NCBI GenBank assembly: GCA_016763315.1
Contig: JAESTZ010000034.1
Span: 1 to 49,693, forward strand
DNA length: 49,693 nt
Source of the DNA: Robiginitomaculum sp.
GTDB taxonomy: Bacteria; Pseudomonadota; Alphaproteobacteria; Caulobacterales; Maricaulaceae
Direction: 5' to 3'
The notes under the pieces were generated by a model, which made no database searches, had not been told where the DNA came from, and saw only the letters and a list, made by a program, of their open reading frames with translations. Shown one piece after another: positions 17,416 to 26,662 of the stretch; the first letter of the stretch is position 1, and the number at the start of each line of letters is the position of its first letter. A program made the translations under genes and the position numbers.

Positions 17416-18336
17416 TCAGAACCAAAACCTTATCCCGGCAACGAGAGCAGTGTTTTCAGGTTTTGCTCCATCAGCTCTAGTAAACTTTGCAGTCTGGCCA
17501 AACTGTCTTTGCCATTCCACACCAACATACGGTGCTAGTTTACGGGTGTATTCATAGCGCAATCGAAACCCGAGCTGTAAATCGTTAATACCGCTGCCGA
17601 CACCAAAAGCACGATCATCGCCAACAGAAGCATTGACCTCAAGGCGTGGTTGCAGGATCAGCCTTTGCGAAAACAGCAGATCATAGGTTGAGACAAAACG
17701 AGCAGATACATTTCCGGTATCGCTTAGGAAAATTGCAGATTCAACTTCAAACCAGTATGGAGCCAGCCCCTGAAAGCCGACAACTCCGAAAAACCGACTA
17801 TCGGTCGAGGCAGAATTATAGGCAATGTCAAATCTGGTTCCTACCTGAAAATCCCAAAAAGCAGCGACCGAGCGGCTATAGAGGGTTTGCAATTCCACAT
17901 CGCCCTCATTGTTAGCGACATCGTCCTCGCCTTCAAATTTGAACCAGAATTTTTTGTAATCCTTGCCGCGCCAGCCCTGAACATCCCAGCGCAAAGTATC
18001 ATTGCCATTATTATCGCGGTATTCAAATTGATCGACGATAACTTTGCTAAATGTATAGGCATCGGTTTCTTCCCAGCCCGCCATGCCGCGATATTCAAAT
18101 CCGCCAGAGTTTGCATTGGGATCACGGGCATCAGCAGGAGCTCTACCGCCTTGCATAGATCCGCCTTTCATTTTCCCGTCATCTGCAGAGGCTTTGCTGC
18201 TTTGCATGGAGCCCCCTTGCATTGCCCCGTCTTTCATTTCGCCATCATCGGCAATTACTGCGGCGAGAGTTACTGTATTCAGCATAAAAACGGCTACAGC
18301 CAAGATTGATGCTTTTTGTAATAATAAATTTTTCAT
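17416..18336 (-). CDS. copB: Copper resistance protein B (outer membrane)
   Basis: A 306-residue exported protein of the CopB/PcoB family, an outer-membrane beta-barrel partner of CopA. A signal peptide covers residues 1-29. A Met-rich, low-complexity section follows with repeated DDGxMKxG and MQGGSMQ units, which could bind Cu(I). The barrel domain shows family strands: GWEETDAYTFSKVIVDQFEYR, WDVQGWRGKDYKKFWFKFEGE, and the terminal FRLRYEYTRKLAPYVGVEWQR with aromatic C-terminus FWF. The ATG overlaps the stop of copA (ATGA) and lies behind GGGAGG. Works with CopA in periplasmic copper tolerance. Confidence 0.93.
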   Translation of the reverse strand: MKNLLLQKASILAVAVFMLNTVTLAAVIADDGEMKDGAMQGGSMQSSKASADDGKMKGGSMQGGRAPADARDPNANSGGFEYRGMAGWEETDAYTFSKVIVDQFEYRDNNGNDTLRWDVQGWRGKDYKKFWFKFEGEDDVANNEGDVELQTLYSRSVAAFWDFQVGTRFDIAYNSASTDSRFFGVVGFQGLAPYWFEVESAIFLSDTGNVSARFVSTYDLLFSQRLILQPRLEVNASVGDDRAFGVGSGINDLQLGFRLRYEYTRKLAPYVGVEWQRQFGQTAKFTRADGAKPENTALVAGIRFWF

Positions 18337-20048
18337 GCGACCACTACCTCCCGAAACATGCCTGCGGCCATGTGATACAGCAGGTGACAATGAAACGCCC
18401 ACCTGCCTTCGGCATCTACTGTTACCAGCATGCTGATGCTTTGTGCAGGCTGTACTGAAACCGTATGTTTGCGCACCTGAAACTGTCCATCAGGGCTTTC
18501 CACATCAGACCACATGCCATGCAAGTGCATCGGATGTGACATAGTGCTGTCATTATGTAGAATTACACGGATTCTTTCACCAAGAGGAAAATGCAGCGGC
18601 TTTGCCTCGTTTAATTTCAAACCATCAATAGACCAGATAAACCGTTCCATATTACCGGTTAAGTGCATCTCTATTTCCCGGCTTGGCTTTCTAGTGTCCG
18701 GCGGAGCATGAACACTTTTTAGATCAGCATAAGTTAGAACGCGCCGACCATTATTACGTAATCCCGGGCCCGGATCATCAAGATTAGTACGGGGAAAATC
18801 AACCCGCATATCAGTACCCGGCCCGTATTCGGAAGTGGCATGATTAGGTTTTCTAGCCCCCATCATGCCTTTCATGGCGCCATCAGCGCTTTTTTGTGCC
18901 ATTGCTCCCATCATATCTACCGGCTCTAATAACACAGCAGCATCAAGTTCAGGAATAGCCGCTTGCATACCGGCTCTTGGCGATAATGTGCCACGGGCAT
19001 AACCGGTGCGATCCATGGATTGGGCAAAAATTGTATATGCTTTGTCATCAGGAATTTCGACAATTACATCATAGGTTTCCCCGGCGCCAATTCTAAATTC
19101 ATCGACCTCTACCGGATGGACATCTTGCCCATCTGTTGAAATAACCGTCAGCTTAAGCCCCGGTATTCGCACATCAAAATAACTTGCAGTTCCGGCGCCG
19201 ATAAAGCGCAAACGCACCCGTTCTCCGGCTTTTGCCAAGCCGGTCCAGTTTGCGTTCGGTGATGTGCCGTTCATCAAATAGGTATAAGTTGAACCAGATA
19301 CATCACTAAAATCTGTTGGGCTCATTCTGGTCTTGTTCCACAACAGCCGTTTTGAGATGGCGTCTCCTATTCCCAACACAGATACATCATCAACAAAATC
19401 GCCGACGGTCAGTCTTTGATAATTATAATAACCGCCCAATTTTTTGAGGTTCATATAAACATCAATTGGATTTTCATCAGTCCAGTCACTTAAAATAATC
19501 GGATAGTCACGATCGACCTTAAGTTCTGCCGATGCGTCTTTTGGCTCGACAATCAATGCGCCATACGATCCGGTTTGTTCATGCAAAGTATGAGCGTGAT
19601 ACCAATAGGTTCCGTGTTGCTCCAAGGTAAATGTATGAACAAATGTCTCGCCCGGCTCTATACCGGGGAAGCTAATTCCTGGAACTCCGTCCATCTCGGC
19701 ATCTAAAATAATACCGTGCCAATGAATAGTAGTCATTTCCGGTAAATTATTGGTCACTCTTATGGTAACTGTATCGCCCTCTTTAACTTTCAAGATTGGC
19801 CCGGGCAGCAAGCCATTGACCACCGTGCCAACACTATCTTTGCCGGTAAAATTAACCGGCATCGGTGCTACATCAAGATCGAACTCTGTGCCTGTCAGCA
19901 CTGTTGAACCTGAACTTTCTGCCCAAGCAGGAAGTTGCATGGCGGCAGTGCTACCTGCAACAAACATTCCGGCTCCGGCAATTTTCAACAAATGGCGGCG
20001 ACTTAACTCAAGTGAACTCAGTGGTAAATTAGTGGTTGATTTATTCAT
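18333..20048 (-). CDS. copA: Copper resistance multicopper oxidase CopA
   Basis: A 571-residue periplasmic multicopper oxidase. The Tat signal SRRHLLKIAGAG lies at 16-27. Copper ligands are visible in the four canonical places: HWHG (109-112), WYHAH (149-153), HPMHLHGMW and the C-terminal HCHLLYHMAAGMF, which carries the type 1 Cys with an axial Met. Between domains is a Met-rich insert (MMGAMAQKSADGAMKGMMG) typical of CopA/CueO-like Cu(I) oxidases. ATG 20048 is preferred: AAGGA lies 8 bases upstream, whereas the frame's upstream extension has no signal peptide at its start. copB follows with an ATGA overlap. A TetR operon lies directly upstream; no CopRS or CueR binding site was recognised in the 181-bp gap. 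Confidence 0.95.
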   Translation of the reverse strand: MNKSTTNLPLSSLELSRRHLLKIAGAGMFVAGSTAAMQLPAWAESSGSTVLTGTEFDLDVAPMPVNFTGKDSVGTVVNGLLPGPILKVKEGDTVTIRVTNNLPEMTTIHWHGIILDAEMDGVPGISFPGIEPGETFVHTFTLEQHGTYWYHAHTLHEQTGSYGALIVEPKDASAELKVDRDYPIILSDWTDENPIDVYMNLKKLGGYYNYQRLTVGDFVDDVSVLGIGDAISKRLLWNKTRMSPTDFSDVSGSTYTYLMNGTSPNANWTGLAKAGERVRLRFIGAGTASYFDVRIPGLKLTVISTDGQDVHPVEVDEFRIGAGETYDVIVEIPDDKAYTIFAQSMDRTGYARGTLSPRAGMQAAIPELDAAVLLEPVDMMGAMAQKSADGAMKGMMGARKPNHATSEYGPGTDMRVDFPRTNLDDPGPGLRNNGRRVLTYADLKSVHAPPDTRKPSREIEMHLTGNMERFIWSIDGLKLNEAKPLHFPLGERIRVILHNDSTMSHPMHLHGMWSDVESPDGQFQVRKHTVSVQPAQSISMLVTVDAEGRWAFHCHLLYHMAAGMFREVVVA

Positions 20049-20229
20049 TAGAACCATCCTTTTTGATATCTCTATGAAATAGTTTTTCAGCTCTTGGCGT
20101 AGATAGTAATCCGACAGAACACGTACAAGTAACGATTGAGTGATCAAACGCGTTACTCTTTACCACGCCTATCAAATCCAGTTCTTCTTTGTTGGTTTAT
20201 AACAGATAATACCGGAAAAATCAAAAACC

Positions 20230-20781
20230 CTAATAAGTAAAAGTGCTATCGCTCATTCTGGTTAGCAGTTTCCCAAGCGCCATACGCCGGTCAGTGCCGG
20301 TGCTTTGTCCGATCATTAACATACCAACGAATACCGTATATTGCACCAATGCCAGATCGTGCGCGGTTTGTACATCAATCCGGTATAACTCGGCCACCAG
20401 TCCAGCAATGTAATCCACTCTTTGCTTGTCAACTTCCTGCACTATGTTGGCGACAGTTTCGTCTATCATCGACCATCTACGAATAGAGTTCTCCAGATCA
20501 CCATCGGCTTGCAATACATTTACCCCTAAATCCTCAAGTCGTTGGCGAGGACTTGTGGCACCGGCATTGGTTTTACTGATAATGTCTTTGGTTCTGGTGG
20601 CTTGCCAATAAGAAATAAGCGCCGCAACAAACGCCGCTCTATTGGTAAAGTGATGATAAAAACTTCCCTTGGTGCGCTTGGCTGCTTCACATAATAATTC
20701 GATGCGAATTGCTTCTGGGCCACTCTTGGAAAGCAGGTTTAATCCGGTTTCCAGCCAATCAGTTTTGCTAAACCGTGCCAC
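20230..20781 (-). CDS. TetR family transcriptional regulator
   Basis: A 183-residue TetR regulator: N-terminal helix-turn-helix with IRIELLCEAAKRTKGSFYHHFTNRAAFVAALISYW (positions about 25-59; KGSFYHHF is the recognition-helix signature), and a helical ligand domain. The start is GTG 20781, immediately after the TAG stop of the membrane protein upstream (TAGGTG), with no closer ATG that retains the domain. It closes an operon of two small membrane proteins and a regulator. The ligand is unknown; the operator may be the palindrome at 21771-21784. Confidence 0.88.
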   Translation of the reverse strand: MARFSKTDWLETGLNLLSKSGPEAIRIELLCEAAKRTKGSFYHHFTNRAAFVAALISYWQATRTKDIISKTNAGATSPRQRLEDLGVNVLQADGDLENSIRRWSMIDETVANIVQEVDKQRVDYIAGLVAELYRIDVQTAHDLALVQYTVFVGMLMIGQSTGTDRRMALGKLLTRMSDSTFTY

Positions 20782-21153
20782 CTATAACAATCCGATAATT
20801 CCCAAGCCCAACACCGGCAAAAACAACAGCCATTGAGGGAATTGCAGAAACTTCAAACGAAACTTTATAATCATCGCCAGACTCAACAAAAACACACTGG
20901 CGACCAACAAGACAGCGGCAATTGCCAGCGCAATTTGCTGCGGTATAAAAGCTGCAATTAACAACATTACACTGATACCCAAAAGCATCAACGTCACAAT
21001 ATGCCACGCATACCACAAAGTGTATTTGGCAATATGGTTAAATTTTTCATCGGCCAAGAGCGGCCTTGCGGCAACTTTGCCACCGGCAAACAAATGCAAT
21101 AAACAAGCAACAAAAGCCAATATTGCTGCTGATAACAACCAGATATTAATCAT
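20782..21153 (-). CDS. Small membrane protein of the TetR operon (second copy type)
   Basis: A 123-residue protein with four hydrophobic helices (about 1-22, 45-70, 73-92, 100-122). It begins MINIWLLSAAILAFVACLLHLFAGG and shares the AAxLxFxAxxLHxxxGG pattern with the neighbouring 147-residue protein, so the two probably arose by duplication. No annotated family could be assigned with certainty. It overlaps the preceding gene by ATGA and ends one codon before the TetR start. Confidence 0.7.
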   Translation of the reverse strand: MINIWLLSAAILAFVACLLHLFAGGKVAARPLLADEKFNHIAKYTLWYAWHIVTLMLLGISVMLLIAAFIPQQIALAIAAVLLVASVFLLSLAMIIKFRLKFLQFPQWLLFLPVLGLGIIGLL

Positions 21154-21593
21154 AATTCACTCCATTTTTGTGCCAATCCTATGGCGTAAGACATGCCCAT
21201 CATCAGACAAATTGCCGAAGTTATAATCCAAAAAACATCAGAAAGTTGCGAAACTCCCAGCAAGGCCGGAACAAGTACCAAGCCCCTTGTGATAAACACC
21301 ATGGCTATCGCCAACAGCCCGAGCCGCAATAATGGCAGTGGCAATGACTGTATCAGTCCGGCACCCTTTAAGGCATACAGCCCCCAGACAAATAACACAG
21401 CTGCGATCAGGCTGGTGACGATATATGGCCATGCTTCGCCACGCTCGGCCATTTGCGCCATTGCTTCACCGGCTCCGAAAAAACGCAACCAACTGGCACC
21501 GCCAAACAATATCCCGACGTGCAAGAAAGAGGCGATAAAACTTAAAGCCGCACCGGCTAATAAAAAGGGGTTAATAGACGTTGTAATAACCAT
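21150..21593 (-). CDS. Small membrane protein of the TetR operon
   Basis: A 147-residue hydrophobic protein with four predicted helices. It starts at ATG 21593, with GGAG 8 bases upstream; the in-frame TTG just before is unlikely. The N-terminus LAGAALSFIASFLHVGILFGG is related to that of the next gene. First gene of a three-gene unit with another membrane protein and a TetR regulator. Function not recognised; a transporter subunit or redox membrane protein is possible, but no cofactor motif is seen. Confidence 0.7.
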   Translation of the reverse strand: MVITTSINPFLLAGAALSFIASFLHVGILFGGASWLRFFGAGEAMAQMAERGEAWPYIVTSLIAAVLFVWGLYALKGAGLIQSLPLPLLRLGLLAIAMVFITRGLVLVPALLGVSQLSDVFWIITSAICLMMGMSYAIGLAQKWSEL

Positions 21594-21770
21594 CAATAAT
21601 TCTCCAAACCAAAAAGTGCGCTACGACACTGGCAAAGAAAATCACCAGCAGGCATTGTTATGTTCATCTAGCCAGTCGATCACTTGAAATATTAGAACCT
21701 ACTCATGAGCAGATGTCGGGACATATGTTTTACTTAATTGGATTAGTATTATAGTTTCTCAAACAATACA

Positions 21771-21784
21771 ATACCAAATGGTAT
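21771..21784. promoter_or_regulatory. Palindrome, candidate TetR operator
   Basis: ATACCA-AA-TGGTAT, a 14-bp palindrome extended by weaker symmetry on both sides (ACA...GTT), lies about 180 bp upstream of the membrane protein/TetR operon, in a gene-free stretch. TetR proteins bind such sites, but the distance is large and no promoter elements are clear. Confidence 0.35.
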
Positions 21785-21982
21785 GTTATGTAGGATTGGG
21801 AATGATCGGGAGGTTGATTGGCCTTAGTTGAGGGAGGGGTGAGAGACGGAGGTCTGGAACATGACTTCATCTGAACTGAACGAGTGGTTGTCGAGCGGTA
21901 GCTTACTTGGTTTTATTTCTAAAATGATTTTCGTGATTAATGCGCGTATGCACTTGTGCCATTATTTCTGGCTGGAAGTCGT

Positions 21983-23836
21983 TCATTTTGCATCTTTTTG
22001 TTTTGCATCTTCGATTGCATCAATGATTGGTTTGACACCAAATTCGTACGCGCGCCGGATACGCAGTGCAGAAAACCCTTTGGCTTTGGAAACCTTTTGT
22101 TGAAAAACCTTTCCGACCTCGATCACCCAATCCTGCTCGGATTTAAGATTTTCGAAAATTGCTGATTGATATCTGTTCTTAAATGCCACCCGAATATCCG
22201 ACCAATTCTCTTTTGGTGCAGACAGCCATATATCGACAAATTGTTCCGGATTAATATGTGATAGAATTGGAACTACTGCGTATTTTCCATTGCCGCGATG
22301 TGTATGAGAAATTTTGTCCATGAATGCTCTACTATCATCACGCATTAAAGCCAAAAGCCGCTTGGTTTCTTCAGGGAATGTATTCTCCAGCGCCTTGCTT
22401 CTGGCCTGTTGCAGATGCTCCATGATCTGCTTAAACTCGTCATTTTGCCCGTTAGTCCAATAGCCATAACCACCATATGATGTATCAAATTCATGTTTTT
22501 CTACGTAAATGGTTGTCGTAGGCCACAGTAAGTTTTGCTCTAGCAAATCATCAATATATTGTTTAGCGTTTTTCACTTCTGCTGTGATTGTAGCCTTCGA
22601 GATTGCATTTTTTGCCATCATGACTTTCAGCATGAATGTATGAATGATCTCGCCGAGGTTTGTAATTTTGAAATCTTCCAAATCCGAATTCATTCTCTCC
22701 ACAGCACTTTGAACAATTTCATCGTCGATTCCATCGAACTCACTGATGATTTTCCACGGTGATAATTGTTCTGGTTTGGCAAATAATACGCTATTACCCA
22801 AGCACAATTTTAGTGTTTTCTGATCATATCTACCCTCAATAAAAAATTGATTTAGTAATTCGTCACTGAGCAAAGGGCTTGTCATATCCATTGGGGAATA
22901 CTTTTCATCGGCAGTAACCAGTTTAGGTTTTTCCAGCGTGGTTTCTTTATCGGAACCATTGCTACGATTTATGTCTGCCGCCGCTCGGCTTACCTCCCAG
23001 CCACGTTGTGTACTTTTTCGCTTTTTTAGACATTTTTCCGAGAGCCCATCATTACGTATTTCAATATCAAAGGCACAAAAAAGACTGATTAGTTCTGATA
23101 TGGCTTGCGGATGTTTTAGGTGATCAGGATCAAGTATTGCCACCAAACGGGAAATATCGGCAATCACATGCCTTAGAATACGCAGTGAATGAATTTTGGA
23201 TTGGCTAAAAATACTCAATATTTCTTTTTGGTGCTGTAGAAGAAATTCTTGTGTGGAACAAGGTTCTACCTCTTTAACGAAAGCATCAAAGGCGGCTTGG
23301 GTTTGCATTTTTACTTGAAAGAATTGCCCGAAAAGTTTTTCTTTTTGATCCTTAAATTCTTCGACCAATTTGCCATCATGGGCGATGACAATAACTTTGC
23401 AGCCCAATCTCTCTACATAATAGTTCAAAACACCACTTCGATCCTTTTCTGGTAAGCCTGAGCGCTCCAAATCATCAAAAATTAAAATTCTCTTTTTATC
23501 AATATTTTTGCCAACTAATGCTGCAAGAGCTGTTGGAACAGCGCCTAAGAATCTAGCTTTTCCCCCCGCAACCGTCCCTATTTCTGCAATCGGTTTAATC
23601 AAGTTTTTCCACCCATTTGATGTGGGAATCGTTGCCAGAAAGACCTCACTGTGGACTTCGGCAATAGTATTTAATCCAAAAAGACTCACATAATAATAAC
23701 CCTTTTCCGCGATTGCTTTTTTGACTTGATAGGTTTTACCAATTCCCCATTCACCCGTGACCAACACGGCAAAGCCGGGAGCTTCCAAGTTTTTGTAATA
23801 TTCAAGATATTTTTCTAATGGCGTTGCTGTCATCAA
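21983..23836 (-). CDS. KAP-type P-loop ATPase (possible defence or accessory protein)
   Basis: A 617-residue P-loop protein. Walker A is GEWGIGKT (28-35) in VLVTGEWGIGKTYQVKKAI, and Walker B is RILIFDDLER (116-125), where a hydrophobic strand runs straight into DD. It resembles KAP/AAA-like NTPases (for example PifA-type exclusion proteins), but I see no membrane helix insertion, so the KAP label is tentative. Residues about 280-330 are polar and variable; the C-terminal ~280 residues are helical, with no known domain. It stands alone, has an AT-rich base composition like the accessory genes nearby, and may act in phage or plasmid exclusion. The start is ATGATG at 23836. Confidence 0.6.
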   Translation of the reverse strand: MMTATPLEKYLEYYKNLEAPGFAVLVTGEWGIGKTYQVKKAIAEKGYYYVSLFGLNTIAEVHSEVFLATIPTSNGWKNLIKPIAEIGTVAGGKARFLGAVPTALAALVGKNIDKKRILIFDDLERSGLPEKDRSGVLNYYVERLGCKVIVIAHDGKLVEEFKDQKEKLFGQFFQVKMQTQAAFDAFVKEVEPCSTQEFLLQHQKEILSIFSQSKIHSLRILRHVIADISRLVAILDPDHLKHPQAISELISLFCAFDIEIRNDGLSEKCLKKRKSTQRGWEVSRAAADINRSNGSDKETTLEKPKLVTADEKYSPMDMTSPLLSDELLNQFFIEGRYDQKTLKLCLGNSVLFAKPEQLSPWKIISEFDGIDDEIVQSAVERMNSDLEDFKITNLGEIIHTFMLKVMMAKNAISKATITAEVKNAKQYIDDLLEQNLLWPTTTIYVEKHEFDTSYGGYGYWTNGQNDEFKQIMEHLQQARSKALENTFPEETKRLLALMRDDSRAFMDKISHTHRGNGKYAVVPILSHINPEQFVDIWLSAPKENWSDIRVAFKNRYQSAIFENLKSEQDWVIEVGKVFQQKVSKAKGFSALRIRRAYEFGVKPIIDAIEDAKQKDAK

Positions 23837-24030
23837 GGTTATTTGGTGTTGGCATGCTTAAATTACAAGCCTTGGTTGAAAGTCAGTGAATAGCATTAGT
23901 TGTTACTAAAATATATCGTAGCCATTTATACTAGCGTACGGCAATCATACCAAACATGTTTAACTGCTTTGATGCAAGGGGCTGCGCGAAGAGCGTCTTT
24001 GCCGCCTTATCAGCGTCCGGAGCAAATACC

Positions 24031-24063
24031 AGCCAGTTTGAATCTGCTAGATTCAAACTGGCT
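24031..24063. terminator. 14-bp perfect hairpin after the peroxidase gene
   Basis: AGCCAGTTTGAATC (24031-24044), loop TGCTA, then the exact reverse complement at 24050-24063. It lies 14 bp past the stop of the peroxidase gene. The T-run is weak on the plus side (ATAATTTT) and missing on the minus side, so it may act as an RNA-stabilising 3' hairpin or as a weak terminator. Confidence 0.6.
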
Positions 24064-24076
24064 ATAATTTTGAAGA

Positions 24077-26662
24077 TTACCGTTTTTTGAACGGATCTGA
24101 ATACCGGGCGTCACTCAGAAAACTTTCATCCGTCAAGGTTTTTAGGAAAGCGGCCAAAGCTGCTTTTTCTGCCGATGATAAATTAAAGCGCCTAGGCAGC
24201 CCAGTCTGCCCGTCCCGCAGCCGGGGCGCGAGGTTTGGGTGATCCTGTATGCCGGAGTTATAAAACTCAACTACTTCTTCTAAAGTGCTAAAGCGACCAT
24301 CGTGCATGAAAGGTGGCCGAATAGCTATATTACGCAAAGAAGGAGATTTGAACATACCATTTCCTGCGCCTTGGTCGGAATCCGTGTTCGCATCAAGCCC
24401 GTTATTATGCGCCGCATCAAGTGCTTGAACAACTGTGGCATGACAAGCAGAGCACATCAATGACTGTATGCCGGCACCAGGAGTGGGCTGAAACAATGCC
24501 AGACCCAGCCGTTCTTCGGCGGTAAAGGTTCCCGCGAAATCAGGTTGTGTGGGCGTGCCCGCGATATAGGCTTGGTCAAATTTGGAATTGGATGAAACCA
24601 TAGAACGCACGAACTGAGCCAGTGCCTTGGATATCCGGTCAGATGTTACAGTATTGTCGCCAAATGCTGCGTTAAACAACGCGGGGTAAAAACTAACCGC
24701 TTGCAGTTTCGGCACTAATGTTGACAGGCTCATGCCCATTTCAACAGAGTCCTGAATTGGCATTAGCACCTGATCTTCAAGTGTTGCGGCACGTTCGTCC
24801 CAGAAAAACGCTTGCGGAGCATAAAAACGCGCATTGGCCAAACCCATGGAATGCCGCCCGGTAAGTCCTCCCTCAAAACCTACGCTTAATACATCAGAAT
24901 CCGAGAACCCGACTGATGCCCCATGACAAGATGCACAGGACACAGTGTCATTGATGCTAAGCCGTTTATCATAGAACAACACCCGCCCCAACGTGGCTCC
25001 GGCATTGGTTACCGGATTACTGGCCGGAGTATTATCCGTGGCAATAGCAGTGGTTTGCCCAGGGCCCATTAATACAGTTTGGGTAAAGTGGGCTGGCAAG
25101 TTTTCGGCAATTGCAACATAATCAATATCTACAACCGGCAGATCAGGTGTCCCTTGCAATGTTCGCAGAGCCACAGAAGTTGAACCGCGAATTGCCGCTC
25201 CTTCTTTAAAAAGAATATTTACCCTTCGTCCCGCTGGGTCATATTGCCAAACTGTGTTCGAGTTGGCAAAAATTGCAAAAGAAGGGGTTCCTCCAGCGCC
25301 TATGGTCAAAGTGACCTGCGCTGCGGGGGTTGCCAAGCATGCACCCGTATTGGGGTCTGTTTGACAAACCAGCAAGGAAACCGGATATGCAACCGGAGCA
25401 GTGGATTCTGCCGTTACAGTTATTTCTGCGCCGATTCCTACATTCGAAGTAGCAACTACGAAGGCGCCGTCTTTTTCGCGGTCAATCATGTCCACAACGC
25501 CTGCTTCGGTATTCAGGCCGACAGCAGACCCTGTTTCACTGACCGCAATAATATCGGGAACGTCAGTATCAGAGGCCGAAAAGAACAAGGTGTTTAGACC
25601 AGAAATAATTACTGCTGACTGTCGATTAGAACAAGAGAACTCAATCGGCAGATCAAGCCCCGGAGTTTGTACGGAGCTAGCAGTAAATGAAAATACAAAG
25701 CTTTGCGCCGCATTTGCCGCGATAGTCAAAGTTTGATCGGGAGTACCTACCGGTAGATTAGAAGCATCGGTTTGCTGAAAGCTAAAGGTGCCGGCTGGGT
25801 TGGCTCCGTTCATCACTAGCCCGCAATTTAAAGCGTCTGTATTGCCAGGGTTGATAATCGTGGCAAATGCAGTTGCCGTAACACCGGTTTTTACAGACCG
25901 CGAAGAAGGTAAAACAGCAGCGACCAGCGCTATATTCTCATCGGCGACCAATGCTGTAGCAGAAGCAATAGTGGCTCCGGTAGATTTCAACAACGTATCC
26001 GCAAAGTAAGCGTCTATTTTTCTGGTGGTAATTAAATCAACCGGAAGTAAAGAGCTCTTCGCGCGAACCTGATTAATTCGACTAACAATATATTGGAGTC
26101 GGGCCGTTGTTGATAAACCGTATTTGTTTTCAAATTCGGGTGTGAACCACGCAATGGCTGGGCCAGATTGCAATGTTAACGCACGGCTTAGTAATGTCTT
26201 GATTTCCAGCTTAGACGATAACATAGTTATGGAATTATCGGCCACCAGCGCAGTTGGCTTTAACGCCTCACTGTGTATTAAATAACTTGTGTTGCCATTA
26301 ATAGTCAATTCGCCAAAACCACGGTCACCCGAGACAAGCAAGTCAAGCTGACTTCCGTTATTACTGGAATACCCTTGCAATAAAGTGCCGCCTAAATGCA
26401 AAGATTGAACCTTACTCAAACGAATGGAGACTTGATCCCCGGACGGGGTTTGCAACTGCAACAAGTCTCCTTTCTCTAGCCTGTTAAGATCAGTGATAAA
26501 TGATAGGGTAGACCGTAAAGAGTCAGACACACCTTCACGTTGAATGTTCCATAATTCCTGTTCTGTGGACTTTGCTTGACTGTTAATTTGATATCCAAAA
26601 AAACTAGTTACAAAAACAGCCCCTGCCATCACCCATCTGTGCCAAAAATACTGATCTTTCAT
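24077..26662 (-). CDS. Di-heme cytochrome-c peroxidase (MauG-like) with long N-terminal extension
   Basis: An 861-residue secreted protein. Signal or anchor at residues 8-30. The C-terminal ~320 residues are a MauG/CcpA-type di-heme domain: heme motifs CASCH (576-580) and CSACH (737-741), the region after the first motif FYAPQAFFWDERA, and the C-terminal SPSLRNIAIRPPFMHDGRF. The central ~230-500 contains Ig-like beta repeats (DIIAVSETGSA, GAEITVTAES). Residues about 60-225 resemble the prodomain and first strand/helix of reprolysin-like metallopeptidases (GDLLQLQTPSGDQV, TPEFENKYGLSTTARLQ), but there is no HExxH zinc site. ATG is preceded by AGGGGA. It may oxidise a protein or small substrate in the periplasm or outside; the architecture is unusual. 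Confidence 0.82.
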   Translation of the reverse strand: MKDQYFWHRWVMAGAVFVTSFFGYQINSQAKSTEQELWNIQREGVSDSLRSTLSFITDLNRLEKGDLLQLQTPSGDQVSIRLSKVQSLHLGGTLLQGYSSNNGSQLDLLVSGDRGFGELTINGNTSYLIHSEALKPTALVADNSITMLSSKLEIKTLLSRALTLQSGPAIAWFTPEFENKYGLSTTARLQYIVSRINQVRAKSSLLPVDLITTRKIDAYFADTLLKSTGATIASATALVADENIALVAAVLPSSRSVKTGVTATAFATIINPGNTDALNCGLVMNGANPAGTFSFQQTDASNLPVGTPDQTLTIAANAAQSFVFSFTASSVQTPGLDLPIEFSCSNRQSAVIISGLNTLFFSASDTDVPDIIAVSETGSAVGLNTEAGVVDMIDREKDGAFVVATSNVGIGAEITVTAESTAPVAYPVSLLVCQTDPNTGACLATPAAQVTLTIGAGGTPSFAIFANSNTVWQYDPAGRRVNILFKEGAAIRGSTSVALRTLQGTPDLPVVDIDYVAIAENLPAHFTQTVLMGPGQTTAIATDNTPASNPVTNAGATLGRVLFYDKRLSINDTVSCASCHGASVGFSDSDVLSVGFEGGLTGRHSMGLANARFYAPQAFFWDERAATLEDQVLMPIQDSVEMGMSLSTLVPKLQAVSFYPALFNAAFGDNTVTSDRISKALAQFVRSMVSSNSKFDQAYIAGTPTQPDFAGTFTAEERLGLALFQPTPGAGIQSLMCSACHATVVQALDAAHNNGLDANTDSDQGAGNGMFKSPSLRNIAIRPPFMHDGRFSTLEEVVEFYNSGIQDHPNLAPRLRDGQTGLPRRFNLSSAEKAALAAFLKTLTDESFLSDARYSDPFKKR

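Noticed and set aside
21861-22103. Listing this ORF as a gene
   Set aside because: Only the first codons look coding; the rest overlaps the KAP gene, so it is kept as a finding only.
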